DNA from: Arcobacter sp. LA11
GTDB taxonomy: Bacteria > Campylobacterota > Campylobacteria > Campylobacterales > Arcobacteraceae
NCBI RefSeq assembly: GCF_001895145.1
Contig: NZ_BDIR01000007.1
Span: forward strand, 84,208-148,207
Length of the DNA stretch: 64,000 nt
Reading direction: 5' to 3'
Position 1 is the stretch's first letter. Each line of letters starts with the position of its first letter. A program made the position numbers and the translations under genes. The notes beneath the pieces are model-generated. The model ran no database searches. It saw only the letters and a program-made list of their open reading frames with translations, and was not told the DNA's origin. This document shows positions 17,040 to 26,500 of this stretch, in pieces.

Positions 17040-18785
17040 TTGCAATTTCTATACCATAACGTATTACTTTTAATGTTAATACCAATATTTTTACTAATGT
17101 TTTTAGTCGTAACAAACAAAGATAGTTTTGAAAAGTATTTCGAAAAAGAAACTTTGAGTAAGTTATCAGTTTCAAATAAATACATGACAAAAACAACTAG
17201 AAACATTTTATTTTTCATTAGTATAATTCTAATGACTATTGCTCTAGCACGTCCAGTTGCACAGGAAAAAGAACATAGTTTTAAACAAGAAGTATCATCT
17301 ATTGTAGTGGCTATTGATGTTTCAAAATCAATGCTTGCAAACGATGTTTATCCAAATAGATTATCTCTAGCAAAACAGAAACTACTAGATATTATAAAAT
17401 TATCTAAAAAGAATGCTTTAGCAGTTGTGCTATTTGCAAAATCTTCTTTTATTTTATCTCCTGTTACACAAGATTTTAATTCACTAAAAATTTTAGTTGA
17501 TAACCTTGATACTGGAACAAATTTTGACAATGGTTCAAATATATTCTCAACTTTAGAAACAACAAATAAACTTTTAAAAGATTACGAAAATAAAAATCTT
17601 TTACTTTTAACAGATGGTGGAAATAATTCAGAGTATGAAAAAGAAATTGAATTTGCAAATAAAAATAAAATCAATATCTACACAATTGCACTTGCAACTA
17701 AAAAAGCTAGTCCCATAAAACTTGAAAATGGAGAATTTTTAACAAATAAAGACGGTTCAATAGTAACCGTAGCACTAAATGAAAAAATAAAAAAACTAAG
17801 TTTAGATACAAATGGAGGATTTATAAATTACTCAATTACAAATAATGATATAAAAGAAATTTTATCGGATATTGATAATAAATCTTCAAAAAAAGAGTTA
17901 GAATCTAAAAAATTCAAAACTTATACAGAATTATTTTACTATCCTCTAGGTTTGGCACTTTTTATTTTACTAATTGCATTTTCTTCACTTCCTAAATTTA
18001 AATCAAAAAAAATCGCGATTATAGTTACTACAATATTCATATCTACTTTCTCAACAAATTTAGAAGCAGTTGTTTTTGACTTTCAAACAATTGAAAAAGC
18101 AAATAATAATTACAAACAAAAAAATTACAAAGAAGCAACAAAGAACTACCAAAAAGTATCAAATACCCAAGAAGCAAAATATAATCTAGGAAACTCTTTA
18201 TATAAAGAAGAAAAATATAAAGAAGCTCTAAATACATATAAAAATATCACAACAACAAATCAAACTCTAGAGTATAAAAAGCTTCATAATATGGGGAACT
18301 CTTATGTTAAATTAAACGATTTAGAAAATGCAAAAAAAATGTATGAAAATGCTTTAAAAATAAAAGATGACAAACAAACAAAAGAAAATCTTGATGCTGT
18401 AAATAAAGCATTAGAGAATAAACAACAAAATAAAGATCACAATAAAAATAAAAAACAAGACAAAAAAGATAAAGATCAAAAAAAGAAGCAAAAAGAAGAA
18501 CAAAAGAAAAAAAATAAACAGAATAAAGAACAAAAAAACAAAAATCAAGAAAATAAGAAAGATGAACAAAATAAAGGTAATCAAGAGTCAAAAAAGAATA
18601 AAAAACAAGATGAACAAAAAAACAAAGATAAAAATAAGAAATTAGAAAAACAGAAAAGTAAACCTCAAGAAATTTCAGATTTAGAAGAGAAAAAGTGGTT
18701 AGGGAAATTAAAAGATAAAAAACAACAAGTATTACTTAAAAGAGTTGATACCAAGAACGAAGATACATCTTCAAATCCTTGGTAG
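17040..18785 (+). CDS. vWA-TPR membrane protein (BatA/BatB-like)
   Basis: A 581-aa protein with N-terminal membrane segments (about 5-22 and 55-73) and a von Willebrand A domain at about 85-280. Its MIDAS motif is DVSKSM (DxSxS). A further membrane segment lies near 300-320 and another near 325-345, then TPR repeats at about 355-460. The tail of about 110 residues is extremely Lys/Gln/Asn/Glu-rich. This combines BatB-like vWA and BatC-like TPR parts of the Bacteroides aerotolerance cluster. A BatD-like gene is found at 60.5 kb. It starts with TTG (17040) after an AGGAG site. The precise role is unknown. Confidence 0.8.
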   Translation: MQFLYHNVLLLMLIPIFLLMFLVVTNKDSFEKYFEKETLSKLSVSNKYMTKTTRNILFFISIILMTIALARPVAQEKEHSFKQEVSSIVVAIDVSKSMLANDVYPNRLSLAKQKLLDIIKLSKKNALAVVLFAKSSFILSPVTQDFNSLKILVDNLDTGTNFDNGSNIFSTLETTNKLLKDYENKNLLLLTDGGNNSEYEKEIEFANKNKINIYTIALATKKASPIKLENGEFLTNKDGSIVTVALNEKIKKLSLDTNGGFINYSITNNDIKEILSDIDNKSSKKELESKKFKTYTELFYYPLGLALFILLIAFSSLPKFKSKKIAIIVTTIFISTFSTNLEAVVFDFQTIEKANNNYKQKNYKEATKNYQKVSNTQEAKYNLGNSLYKEEKYKEALNTYKNITTTNQTLEYKKLHNMGNSYVKLNDLENAKKMYENALKIKDDKQTKENLDAVNKALENKQQNKDHNKNKKQDKKDKDQKKKQKEEQKKKNKQNKEQKNKNQENKKDEQNKGNQESKKNKKQDEQKNKDKNKKLEKQKSKPQEISDLEEKKWLGKLKDKKQQVLLKRVDTKNEDTSSNPW

Positions 18786-18793
18786 TATAAATA

Positions 18794-19909
18794 TTAGTAG
18801 TTAGCTGATTTTCTCATTTGCATTAGCTCTTTTTGAACAGAGATATTTACCTCTTCATTTGCTTCAAAATTTAATGCATAATTACGACTATCATAATCTA
18901 CTGAGTTAAGTATAATTTTCATAGCTTCTAAACGTGCTTGATGTTTGTCATTACTTCTTACAACATGCCATGGTGCACTTCTTGACGAAGTTCGTCTAAG
19001 CATCTCATATTTCTTTTCAGAAAATTCTGACCATAAATCTTGAGCTTGCATATCAACTTCAGAAAACTTCCAATGTCTAAGTGGATCATTGATTCTTCTA
19101 TCAAATCTTCTTTTTTGCTCATCTTTAGAAACAGAGAAATAAAGTTTAATTAAAATCATTCCTTGTCTAACTAAATCTTGCTCAAAATTTACAACATCTT
19201 CCATAAAAATTTCATGTTCTTCTTTTGTACAAAAACCAAAGATTGGTTCAACCATCGCTCGGTTATACCAAGATCTATCAAAAAGAACAACTTCCCCACC
19301 TGTTGGGAAATGCTGAATATATCTTTGAAAAAACCATTGATTTCTTTGTGTTTCAGTTGGTTTACCAAGAGCAACTACCCTATAGTGTTTATTATTCATA
19401 TATCTTGTGATTCTACGAATAGCACCACCTTTTCCTGAAGCATCTCTACCTTCAAAAAGAATTATCATTCTTTTATTTTCATTTTCTAAATAATTTTGAA
19501 GCTTAATTAATTCAATTTGATATTTTTTCAATTCTTCTAAGTCATATACTTTTTGAATCCCATCATGTAAAACTTCTGGGTCAACATTTTTAAAATCACC
19601 TAGTATTGCTTTTAAAGCCTTGTTTTCTTCTAATAGTTTTTCAAATCTATCATCACTATATTTTTCGCTTTTTTCTGCTTTTGGCAATTTTTTTTCTTCT
19701 CTTACAACAATAGAATCTTTAAATTTTTGCATTAAATTTAATGCAGCTTTTTTCGTAAGATTATCTTTTTTAGTGTATCCCAATACTTTTACATATCTTT
19801 TTTTATCATATTGAAATCTTGCAATGTATTTTTTCCCAAAAGAAGGATGCGTAGCCTTTGAAATATATAATCCACTATAATTTGTTTTTTCAAAATCACT
19901 TAAGTTCAT
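18794..19909 (-). CDS. ppk2: Polyphosphate kinase 2 with extra N-terminal domain
   Basis: PPK2 enzymes transfer phosphate between polyphosphate and nucleotides. In this 371-aa protein the kinase core starts near residue 125. Walker A EGRDASGK is at 153-160, and the lid region contains FDRSWYNRAMVEP. The first 70 residues are a separate small beta-rich domain (SGLYISKATHPSFGKKYIAR...), which resembles the arm/AP2-type domains of tyrosine integrases rather than anything in standard PPK2. A helical linker joins the two. A second ppk2 lies 4 bp upstream in the transcript, so both are co-expressed. Substrate class (ADP or GDP) cannot be told. Confidence 0.9.
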   Translation of the reverse strand: MNLSDFEKTNYSGLYISKATHPSFGKKYIARFQYDKKRYVKVLGYTKKDNLTKKAALNLMQKFKDSIVVREEKKLPKAEKSEKYSDDRFEKLLEENKALKAILGDFKNVDPEVLHDGIQKVYDLEELKKYQIELIKLQNYLENENKRMIILFEGRDASGKGGAIRRITRYMNNKHYRVVALGKPTETQRNQWFFQRYIQHFPTGGEVVLFDRSWYNRAMVEPIFGFCTKEEHEIFMEDVVNFEQDLVRQGMILIKLYFSVSKDEQKRRFDRRINDPLRHWKFSEVDMQAQDLWSEFSEKKYEMLRRTSSRSAPWHVVRSNDKHQARLEAMKIILNSVDYDSRNYALNFEANEEVNISVQKELMQMRKSANY

Positions 19910-19913
19910 CTAA

Positions 19914-20864
19914 CTATGCCTTTGCAAATTTGTTTTCATGTTCCATTGCTTCTAACTCTTGAGCTCCGGAAATTAAAATTTTATTATTTGTTTTTAATTC
20001 TTTTTTATTAATTTTATTTGGATAACTAACATGTGATAAAATATGTTTTATACAATTAATTCTTGCTTGCTTTTTATCATCACTTTTAACAACTGTCCAT
20101 GGTGACACATCTGTATTTGAAGCCATAAGCATTGAAAATTTTGCAATAGTGTATTTATCCCAAAGTTTTTGAGACTCTTTATCCACAGGAGAAAGTTTAT
20201 ATTGCTTCAATGGATCTGTTTCTCTTTTTTTGAATCTTCTTGCTTGTTCTTTTTTTGATACTGAAACATAAAATTTCATTAATATGATTCCTGATTTTAC
20301 AAGCATATTTTCAAATTCTGGAACTTCTCTTAAAAACTCATGGTGTTCTTCAGATGAACAAAACCCCATAACAGGTTCAACACCTGCTCTGTTATACCAA
20401 GACCTATCAAATAAAACTATTTCTCCTGCACTTGGCAGATGTTTAGTATATCTTTGAAAATACCATTGTGTTTTTTCAATATCACTTGGTTTTTCTAGAG
20501 CAACAACTCTTGCACCCCTTGGGTTTAAGTGTTCAGTGATTCTCTTTATAGCACCACCTTTCCCAGCTGCATCCCTACCTTCAAATATCATAAGAACTTT
20601 TAAGCCTTTTTCTTTTACATGGTTTTGAAATTTAAGTAATTCAATTTGAAGTTTAGTTAACTCTTGCTCATATTCTAAAGTCTCTTTTTTAACCCAAATC
20701 TGAACTTTTTTCTTTTTTGAATTAATTTTTGAACTTTTACATGTTTTTATACAATCTTCATCTTGTACTTCAATCTCTTTATCTTCTTCAATATTAGAAA
20801 TTGGATCTTTTACTTCTTCATTGTCTTTTAATTCGTCACTTATTATATCTCTATCTCTTCCCAT
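19914..20864 (-). CDS. ppk2: Polyphosphate kinase 2, second copy
   Basis: A 316-aa paralogue of the preceding gene product with the same catalytic motifs: Walker A EGRDAAGK at 95-102, DRSWYNRAGVEP near 150-161. Its N-terminal 60 residues are an acidic then lysine-rich extension unlike the domain in the other copy. The tandem pair suggests division of labour between nucleotides or directions of phosphate transfer. It lies 11 bp downstream of nspC and is probably in the same transcript. Confidence 0.92.
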   Translation of the reverse strand: MGRDRDIISDELKDNEEVKDPISNIEEDKEIEVQDEDCIKTCKSSKINSKKKKVQIWVKKETLEYEQELTKLQIELLKFQNHVKEKGLKVLMIFEGRDAAGKGGAIKRITEHLNPRGARVVALEKPSDIEKTQWYFQRYTKHLPSAGEIVLFDRSWYNRAGVEPVMGFCSSEEHHEFLREVPEFENMLVKSGIILMKFYVSVSKKEQARRFKKRETDPLKQYKLSPVDKESQKLWDKYTIAKFSMLMASNTDVSPWTVVKSDDKKQARINCIKHILSHVSYPNKINKKELKTNNKILISGAQELEAMEHENKFAKA

Positions 20865-20875
20865 CTCATTTTCCC

Positions 20876-22018
20876 TTATGAAAGTCTTGATTTGTATGCA
20901 TTATATCCAAATTTGTTTACAATTTGGTAACACCCTTGACTATTTTGTATAACAATAGATGGTAACTTGATTCCATTAAATGTTGTTGTTTTTACCATCG
21001 TATAATGAATCATATCCTCAAGAATGATTTTATCTCCAATTTTCAAAGGCTCATCAAAAGAATAATCCCCTATTATATCCCCTGCTAAGCATGTATTTCC
21101 AGCTAAACGATAAGTATATTTTTTTATATTTGCCAAACCTGAGTTTCTTATATCAGCACGATAAGGCATTGCTAAAGTATCTGGCATATGTGCTTCAGCT
21201 GAAGTATCTAAAATGGCTATTGACATTTGATTCTCAACAATATCTAAAACAGTCGCCACTAAGTAACCTGTTTGCCAACCAACAGCTTCTCCTGGTTCTA
21301 AATAAACTTCTAAATGAGGATATCTATTTTTAAAATCTTTAAGAAGATTAATTAATCCTTCAACATCATAATCATTTCTTGTAATATGATGCCCTCCACC
21401 AAAATTTACCCATTTCATTTGAGGTAAAAACTCACCAAATTTTTCTTCAAAGTTTGATAGAGCTCCCTCTAAAGCATCAACATTTTGTTCACAAAGAGCA
21501 TGAAAATGTAAACCTTCTACATCTTCCAAATTATCTTCTTGAAAATTTCCACGAGTAATACCAAGTCTAGAGTATGCACCACAAGGATTATATAAATCTA
21601 CCTCAACAGAGGAATATTCAGGATTAATTCTAAGACCTATTGATGTTTTAGACTTTGCTTTTTTTCTAAATTGATTTAGTTGATTAAAAGAATTAAAAAC
21701 TAGATGATTTGAAATATCAATAATCTCATCAATCTCATCATCTTTAAATGCTGGAGAATAAGTATGAACTTCTTTTCCAAACTCTTCTTTTGCTAAAACT
21801 GCCTCATGTAAACCACTTGCACAACAACCATGCAAATACTGTTTACATAAATCAAATGTAGACCAAAGAGCAAAACCTTTTAAAGCTAAAAGAATTTTTA
21901 CTTTAGATTCATCTTGAACCTTTTTTAAAAGTTCTAAATTCTTTTTTAATAATTCTTCTTCACAAACAAATGCTGGACTAGGTAAGTCTTTGATACTATT
22001 TACTATCTCATTCTTCAT
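20876..22018 (-). CDS. nspC: Carboxynorspermidine/carboxyspermidine decarboxylase
   Basis: PLP enzyme of the alanine-racemase-like fold III that makes (nor)spermidine from its carboxylated precursor. The PLP lysine sits in ILLALKGFA (about residue 47), the phosphate/PLP loop in GGGHH near 214, and the dimer-interface [10 protein letters not shown] motif near 310. From the ATG at 22018 it is 380 aa and overlaps the rubredoxin gene by 11 bp; a TTG at 22030 is the alternative start. The matching dehydrogenase is encoded just upstream. In Campylobacter this pair makes spermidine. Confidence 0.93.
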   Translation of the reverse strand: MKNEIVNSIKDLPSPAFVCEEELLKKNLELLKKVQDESKVKILLALKGFALWSTFDLCKQYLHGCCASGLHEAVLAKEEFGKEVHTYSPAFKDDEIDEIIDISNHLVFNSFNQLNQFRKKAKSKTSIGLRINPEYSSVEVDLYNPCGAYSRLGITRGNFQEDNLEDVEGLHFHALCEQNVDALEGALSNFEEKFGEFLPQMKWVNFGGGHHITRNDYDVEGLINLLKDFKNRYPHLEVYLEPGEAVGWQTGYLVATVLDIVENQMSIAILDTSAEAHMPDTLAMPYRADIRNSGLANIKKYTYRLAGNTCLAGDIIGDYSFDEPLKIGDKIILEDMIHYTMVKTTTFNGIKLPSIVIQNSQGCYQIVNKFGYNAYKSRLS

Positions 22019-22175
22019 TATAAGGTTCAAAATCCTCTTTTGTTACACCACAATCAGGACACTCCCAATCTTCAGGAATATCTTCAAAAGCTGTTCCAGA
22101 GGATATACCACTATCTTCATCACCAATTTTGGGATCATAGATATAATCACATACAGTACATATATATTTTTGCAT
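22008..22175 (-). CDS. Rubredoxin
   Basis: A 55-aa iron protein (ATG at 22175, TGA at 22010-22008) with the two rubredoxin metal knuckles [11 protein letters not shown] (residues 4-14) and [13 protein letters not shown] (36-48). It is a small cytoplasmic one-electron carrier, often linked to oxygen or peroxide detoxification. An AAGGAAAC ribosome site precedes it, and it overlaps the start of nspC by 11 bp. Confidence 0.95.
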   Translation of the reverse strand: MQKYICTVCDYIYDPKIGDEDSGISSGTAFEDIPEDWECPDCGVTKEDFEPYNEE

Positions 22176-22297
22176 AATAGTTTCCTTTTACATGTCCCAT
22201 TTAAAAAGGACCTTTTCATTTTAACTTCTTTTAACAAGATGACAAAGCCACCTTTAAAGAAGCCTTGTGCTTGCACTCTCTTCGAGAAATCCTAAAG

Positions 22298-22315
22298 AGA
22301 ACAACTAGTTGTTCT
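22298..22315. terminator. Perfect 18-bp palindrome, possible terminator
   Basis: AGAACAACTAGTTGTTCT is perfectly self-complementary and sits 49 bp after the end of the carboxy(nor)spermidine dehydrogenase gene. As RNA it would form a 7-bp stem with a CUAG loop. The following U-run is weak (CUCUUUAGG), so it may be only an attenuator or a protein-binding site. Confidence 0.4.
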
Positions 22316-22363
22316 TAAATCTTTATCATTATATAATTTGAAAATTAATATTTTGTAAAGTAA

Positions 22364-23566
22364 TTAATCTACATCCATCTCAAGAATTTTCCATGGTAAA
22401 CCTTGAGTCATTAACTCATCCATAAATGGTTTTGCATCAAACTCTTCTATGTTAAATACACCTTTTCCATCCCAAATACCTTTATAAAGCATTTTAGTTC
22501 CAATCATTGCTGGAACTCCTGTTGTATAAGACACTGCTTGTGCACCAGTCTCTTTATAGCACTCTTGATGATCACAAATATTATAAATATATATCTTTTT
22601 CTTTTTGCCATCTTTCCAACCTTCTATAATACAACCAATATTTGTTTTACCTACAGTTCTTGGTCCAAGACTTGCTGGATCTGGCAATAAAGTAGCTAAG
22701 AACTCAATAGGAATAATCTTTTGTCCTTTATGTTCTACTTCTTCAATACCTAACATCCCTACATTTTGTAAGCAATTCATATGTTGAATATATGAATCAC
22801 CAAATGTCATAAAAAATCTAATTCTTTTTAGACCTTTTATATTTTTACATAAAGACTCTAACTCTTCATGATATAATAAATATGAAGGTTTAACTCCTAC
22901 TTCTGGATAATTGTGGTCAACTCTAATCTCTAAAGGTTTAGTTTCAATCCATTTACCCTCTTCCCAATATCTACCATTTGCAGACACTTCTCTAAGGTTA
23001 ATTTCTGGATTAAAATTTGTAGCAAAAGGATAACCATGATCACCTGCATTACAATCCATAATATCAATGTAATTAATTTCATCAAATAAATTTTGTTGAG
23101 CATAAGCACAAAATACACCAGTAACTCCAGGATCAAATCCTGAACCTAGAAGAGCTTTAATACCTGCTTTTTCAAACTGTTCTTGTTTTGCCCATTGTTC
23201 TTTGTATTCAAATTTTGCTTCATCTGGATGTTCATAGTTTGCAGTATCAACATAATCAACTCCTGATTGCGTACACGCATCCATTATTGTTAAATCTTGA
23301 TATGGTAGTGCAACATTTAAAACAACTTTTGGATTAACTTTTTTAATCAAGTCTACAAGTTCGGGTACATTATCCGCATCAACTTTTGCTATATTTATTT
23401 GAACATTTTGATTCTCTTTAATCTCTTTTGCAATAGTTTCACATTTTGATAATGTTCTAGAAGCTAAAGTAATTTTCTCGAATGTATCAATATTCATAGC
23501 ACATTTCACAGTAGCAACACGACTAACACCACCTGCACCTATTATTAAAATACCTTTTTTTTTCAT
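22364..23566 (-). CDS. Carboxynorspermidine/carboxyspermidine dehydrogenase
   Basis: A 400-aa NADPH-binding protein of the saccharopine-dehydrogenase-like family with the Rossmann motif IIGAGGVSRVA at residues 5-15. In Campylobacterota this family condenses putrescine or diaminopropane with aspartate semialdehyde to form the carboxylated polyamine that NspC then decarboxylates. Saccharopine dehydrogenase itself is unlikely because nspC is next in the same direction. The start ATG at 23566 is preceded by a GGAG site. Confidence 0.9.
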   Translation of the reverse strand: MKKKGILIIGAGGVSRVATVKCAMNIDTFEKITLASRTLSKCETIAKEIKENQNVQINIAKVDADNVPELVDLIKKVNPKVVLNVALPYQDLTIMDACTQSGVDYVDTANYEHPDEAKFEYKEQWAKQEQFEKAGIKALLGSGFDPGVTGVFCAYAQQNLFDEINYIDIMDCNAGDHGYPFATNFNPEINLREVSANGRYWEEGKWIETKPLEIRVDHNYPEVGVKPSYLLYHEELESLCKNIKGLKRIRFFMTFGDSYIQHMNCLQNVGMLGIEEVEHKGQKIIPIEFLATLLPDPASLGPRTVGKTNIGCIIEGWKDGKKKKIYIYNICDHQECYKETGAQAVSYTTGVPAMIGTKMLYKGIWDGKGVFNIEEFDAKPFMDELMTQGLPWKILEMDVD

Positions 23567-23783
23567 TAAAAATCTCCAATTAAAATATGCAATATTATAT
23601 AAAAATAATAGTTAAAAAGTGGCAATATTTTAGTATTATTTTTTTTCATAAAATCTAACTTTTTATATACAATTAACTCAAAAAAATATTACTAAAAATA
23701 AAAATATAATAAAAAATGGAACACCATAAAAAAATATCAGATGTTTTACTAAATATTATTTAAAAATACTTACAAATTTTTAT

Positions 23784-23812
23784 TTGTAAAAGTTAAAAAG
23801 TTCTGCTATAAT
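23784..23812 (+). promoter_or_regulatory. Sigma-70-type promoter of ssrA
   Basis: TTGTAA at 23784-23789 and TATAAT at 23807-23812 are separated by 17 bp. A start near 23819 would give a short leader before the mature tmRNA 5' end at 23830. Confidence 0.7.
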
Positions 23813-23829
23813 TCGCTTCCATTTTTTAT

Positions 23830-24222
23830 GGGGATGACTTGGTATCGATTAGAGCAGTGAGGATTAGTTGCATGTCGGCCTGAACATGCCGTTACGCGGT
23901 TCATTTTTTTTAGACGCAAACAATACAAATTACGCTCCAGCTTACGCAAAAGTAGCATAAGTTAACAAACAGACTCGCCTAACGGCTTGAGACTAGGAGG
24001 TTTCCACTACAGATTCTATCTATGTAGAGTTATGGAGATTCACCCAAGATAGATTATCTTATTAGAATTGATTTAACTAATTTGAGACATTTTAAATCTT
24101 AGCTTTACAATTGCCTTGCAGGTTGAGCTGTTGCAAAGTGAAATTTTTCAACCTTTACTAAGCATGTAGACGCTGGTAGTAGCTGTTTTAAGACTGGAGT
24201 TCGATTCTCCACATCTCCACCA
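23830..24222 (+). ncRNA. ssrA: Transfer-messenger RNA (tmRNA)
   Basis: The 5' end GGGGAUGACUUGGU pairs with the 3' end carrying GUUCGAUUC and AUCUCCACCA, forming the tRNA-like half with an encoded CCA. The tag reading frame is at 23916-23960, with resume codon GCA and product ANNTNYAPAYAKVA followed by TAA. It is close to the Campylobacter tag (ANNVKFAPAYAKAA). tmRNA rescues stalled ribosomes and marks the nascent protein for ClpP-type proteases. The last 12 nt serve as the attachment site of the adjacent element. Confidence 0.97.
24211..24222 (+). repeat. Left attachment core (attL) within ssrA 3' end
   Basis: ACATCTCCACCA at the very end of the tmRNA gene recurs at 33585-33596. The two copies bracket the integrase-bearing segment, as expected for att cores created by site-specific integration. 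Confidence 0.75.
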
Positions 24223-24226
24223 GGAC

Positions 24227-24263
24227 AAAAGTCCCAATATAAAAGACCTTATTTTGGGCTTTC
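24227..24263 (+). terminator. Terminator of ssrA
   Basis: An interrupted stem forms between AAAGTCCCAATATAA (from 24227) and TTATTTTGGGCTTT (to about 24261), with a T-rich stretch after it. It lies just beyond the tmRNA CCA end and therefore inside the inserted element. Confidence 0.55.
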
Positions 24264-24292
24264 TACCATTTTTATCGTTTAATTCTTCTAAT

Positions 24293-24311
24293 GTATCACA
24301 CCAAAGTATCA
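24293..24311 (+). repeat. Left terminal composite repeat (candidate integrase arm site)
   Basis: The pattern GTATCACACC-N3-GTATCA occurs here, 71 bp inside the left att core, and again in the same orientation at 33484-33502, 82 bp inside the right core. Placement at both ends suggests arm-type binding sites of the tyrosine integrase. Confidence 0.5.
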
Positions 24312-24343
24312 CAGTATTTTTTTAATTATAACGAATGAAAACT

Positions 24344-24874
24344 TTATCTAAAAACTTTCTTATACAAATAAAAAGCAATTAATATATAATCAAGCAAAAG
24401 ATAATTTAAAGACTGTGAAACAAAATACTTTATCATTACAAATAAAGCAATTCCTTCTATATAGAATTTTTTTATAGTTATATCCATAGTAGATAAATTA
24501 GTGAAAAAATTTAGCATGTAATTATCATAAAAATGATATAAATATTTAATTACTATATCATATGTAAACTCCATACTATTAAAAAAATAAAAATTCTCAT
24601 ATGTTAATTTAAATCCAAAGTCTATTATTATTGGAATTATCAAAATAACTAAAACAAATGTGTCAAAATCAAATACTGGGTCTGAAAAGAATTCACGAAA
24701 TTTCATAATTGACAATAAAAATAAGCAAGCTCCAAAGAAAAAAGCTCCAACTATTCCGCTACCAAACATAGGAGTTATAACCATGGCTCCAATTGGAAAG
24801 AGTAAAATTAAAAATAATACTTTATAAAAATATAATGATAAGCCTCTTAAAAAACTCATACTACTCCTTTTCAT
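24344..24874 (-). CDS. Element-encoded membrane protein, unknown function
   Basis: A 176-aa hydrophobic protein with about four to five predicted membrane segments (about 10-30, 35-55, 70-90, 120-140, 150-172). Several Phe/Tyr-rich stretches are present. No family was recognised. It is the last gene of the leftward element operon, 112 bp after the FtsK-like gene, and is preceded by an AAAGGAG site. A role in DNA transfer or virion export is possible, but nothing in the sequence decides it. Confidence 0.65.
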   Translation of the reverse strand: MKRSSMSFLRGLSLYFYKVLFLILLFPIGAMVITPMFGSGIVGAFFFGACLFLLSIMKFREFFSDPVFDFDTFVLVILIIPIIIDFGFKLTYENFYFFNSMEFTYDIVIKYLYHFYDNYMLNFFTNLSTMDITIKKFYIEGIALFVMIKYFVSQSLNYLLLDYILIAFYLYKKVFR

Positions 24875-24985
24875 TTTTAAGCATTATAATAATTTAACCT
24901 TGTTTTGCTTTGAGACTGATACTTTTTATAAAATAAGACAAGGGAACAGAGAAAAGCAACAAAGTTGCTTATTCTCCTGTTCAAA

Positions 24986-26233
24986 CTATTTTAAATAATC
25001 AAATGCTTTGACTAATGCCAAATGTTGATTTTGAGAAATAAAAGGTACTTGAATAAGTTCTTTATTAGATGTTTCGCCATCTCTAAAAATTAATCTACCC
25101 TGATTAAAATCAGCTACCTCTTTTGATGTTACCTCTTCTATAACCTCTTTATTTCCTATAGTTGCATTTCTATTAAATTCTGAATCAGTTTTCATAAGTA
25201 CTCTACTTTGAATATTTGTAAGCACTTGTGAACTTAAGTTTAATGAATCACACTTTTGGCTAAATATTAATGTACAAATCCTAGCTGCTCTTTGCTTCTG
25301 TGATAATTCTATTAATGTATTAAAAATCGAATCTCTAAGCTTTTTATTATGATGTGTGCCAATAGTTCCAATTTCATCAATAACTATAAAAATAGGTTTT
25401 CCTTGAAATTTTTTATGCCCTTTTTCTTGCATAATTTTATACCTATTATTCATAACCTCTTTTACTTCTTTTAGTACTATATCAACTTTCTCAACCGTAT
25501 CAATAAATTGTGTATGTTTATAATTATATTGTGCTAACTCTACACCTTTTAAATCTATAAAAATTAAAGAATCAAGCTTTCTAAAGTTGTATAGTAGTGA
25601 ATATATTATTAATGACATAAAATTAGATTTTCCAGAGCCACTCTCTCCAACTGTAATCATTGAAGTTTGTTCATCTAATTTCTTATAATAATTTCCATCC
25701 TTTGAAACACCATAGTAAATAGAACCTTTCTTTAACTTCCCTAAATCAAAATCAAAACTATAAGGTAACTTATATATTTTAATCTTCACATACTTTCTTT
25801 CATGTTCCTGTATATCTAATTCAACAGATTTATCATGTAATCCTAGGAAGTGTAGTATTTCTTTCTGTTTGTCCTGATAAAGCTTTTTATCTATTGCATT
25901 TCTGTTCTTATAATATAAGGTATTAGTTACTTTATCATACTTTATAAATCTATCAAGAAATACCGATACTTCTTTATTTTCTGCTTTTGGTTGTGAAATT
26001 AATTTAAGAGAATAAGGCATAACTATATACCTCCAATATACCATATAGTAACCTGTGATAAGTAATGTGATAAATGTTAAAAAGATTAATGTAGTAAGCC
26101 AATTATCTTGAAGTAAATCTATTGCTATCGCAACTGCTCCATTCTTAATTACAAGAATTAAAAATAGACCCCCTGAAACTATTAGCCAAGCTTTTATTAT
26201 GCTAAGGGCTAGTAATTTTAGCCCCTGTTTCAT
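24986..26233 (-). CDS. FtsK/SpoIIIE-like membrane-anchored DNA translocase
   Basis: The 415-aa protein has two N-terminal membrane helices (about 10-30 and 46-68). An ATPase domain follows, with Walker A GESGSGKS at 196-203, the FtsK-type FIDLKGVELAQY strand at 225-236 and Walker B FIVIDEIG near 282-289. There is no gamma (KOPS-reading) domain. This architecture is that of element-encoded translocases such as TcpA/TraB rather than the chromosomal FtsK. It overlaps the upstream 88-aa gene by 4 bp. Transfer or extrusion of element DNA is inferred. Confidence 0.85.
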   Translation of the reverse strand: MKQGLKLLALSIIKAWLIVSGGLFLILVIKNGAVAIAIDLLQDNWLTTLIFLTFITLLITGYYMVYWRYIVMPYSLKLISQPKAENKEVSVFLDRFIKYDKVTNTLYYKNRNAIDKKLYQDKQKEILHFLGLHDKSVELDIQEHERKYVKIKIYKLPYSFDFDLGKLKKGSIYYGVSKDGNYYKKLDEQTSMITVGESGSGKSNFMSLIIYSLLYNFRKLDSLIFIDLKGVELAQYNYKHTQFIDTVEKVDIVLKEVKEVMNNRYKIMQEKGHKKFQGKPIFIVIDEIGTIGTHHNKKLRDSIFNTLIELSQKQRAARICTLIFSQKCDSLNLSSQVLTNIQSRVLMKTDSEFNRNATIGNKEVIEEVTSKEVADFNQGRLIFRDGETSNKELIQVPFISQNQHLALVKAFDYLK

Positions 26234-26496
26234 TTTTGTTCTCTTAGAATTTTAGCTTCTGCAACTTGTGAATAGTAAATTACACTATTTACAACTGCAA
26301 TGCTTACGGGAATAGAAACATTTTGATTTTGTTGAAGTTTTGCATAATCTGTTTCAACTGTACATTTTACTTTAATAACCTCAAAGCCTTTTTTCTCTGA
26401 CTGCATTAAAAACTGTATATAAACAGTCTTCTCACTATTATATTCTTTTTCTAAGATAGCCATTATTTGACCATTAATTGTTAAATTAGTATTCAT
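26230..26496 (-). CDS. Small protein, possible ssDNA-binding protein
   Basis: An 88-aa product without membrane segments, predicted to be mostly beta-strand (for example FEVIKVKCTVETDY and VSIPVSIAVVNSVIYYSQV). It sits between the HUH Rep and the FtsK-like gene, the place where filamentous phages and related replicons often encode a small OB-fold ssDNA-binding protein. That function is inferred from position and strand pattern only; no signature motif can be named. Confidence 0.6.
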   Translation of the reverse strand: MNTNLTINGQIMAILEKEYNSEKTVYIQFLMQSEKKGFEVIKVKCTVETDYAKLQQNQNVSIPVSIAVVNSVIYYSQVAEAKILREQK

Positions 26497-26500
26497 AATA

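Noticed and set aside
18415..18690. Low-complexity A-rich repeat as a microsatellite or DNA repeat element
   Set aside because: It simply encodes the Lys/Gln/Asn-rich tail of the vWA-TPR protein; no regular DNA unit is maintained.
22043..22276. 77-aa minus-strand frame over the rubredoxin gene
   Set aside because: The rubredoxin frame, with its two CxxC knuckles, occupies the same DNA and is clearly the real gene.
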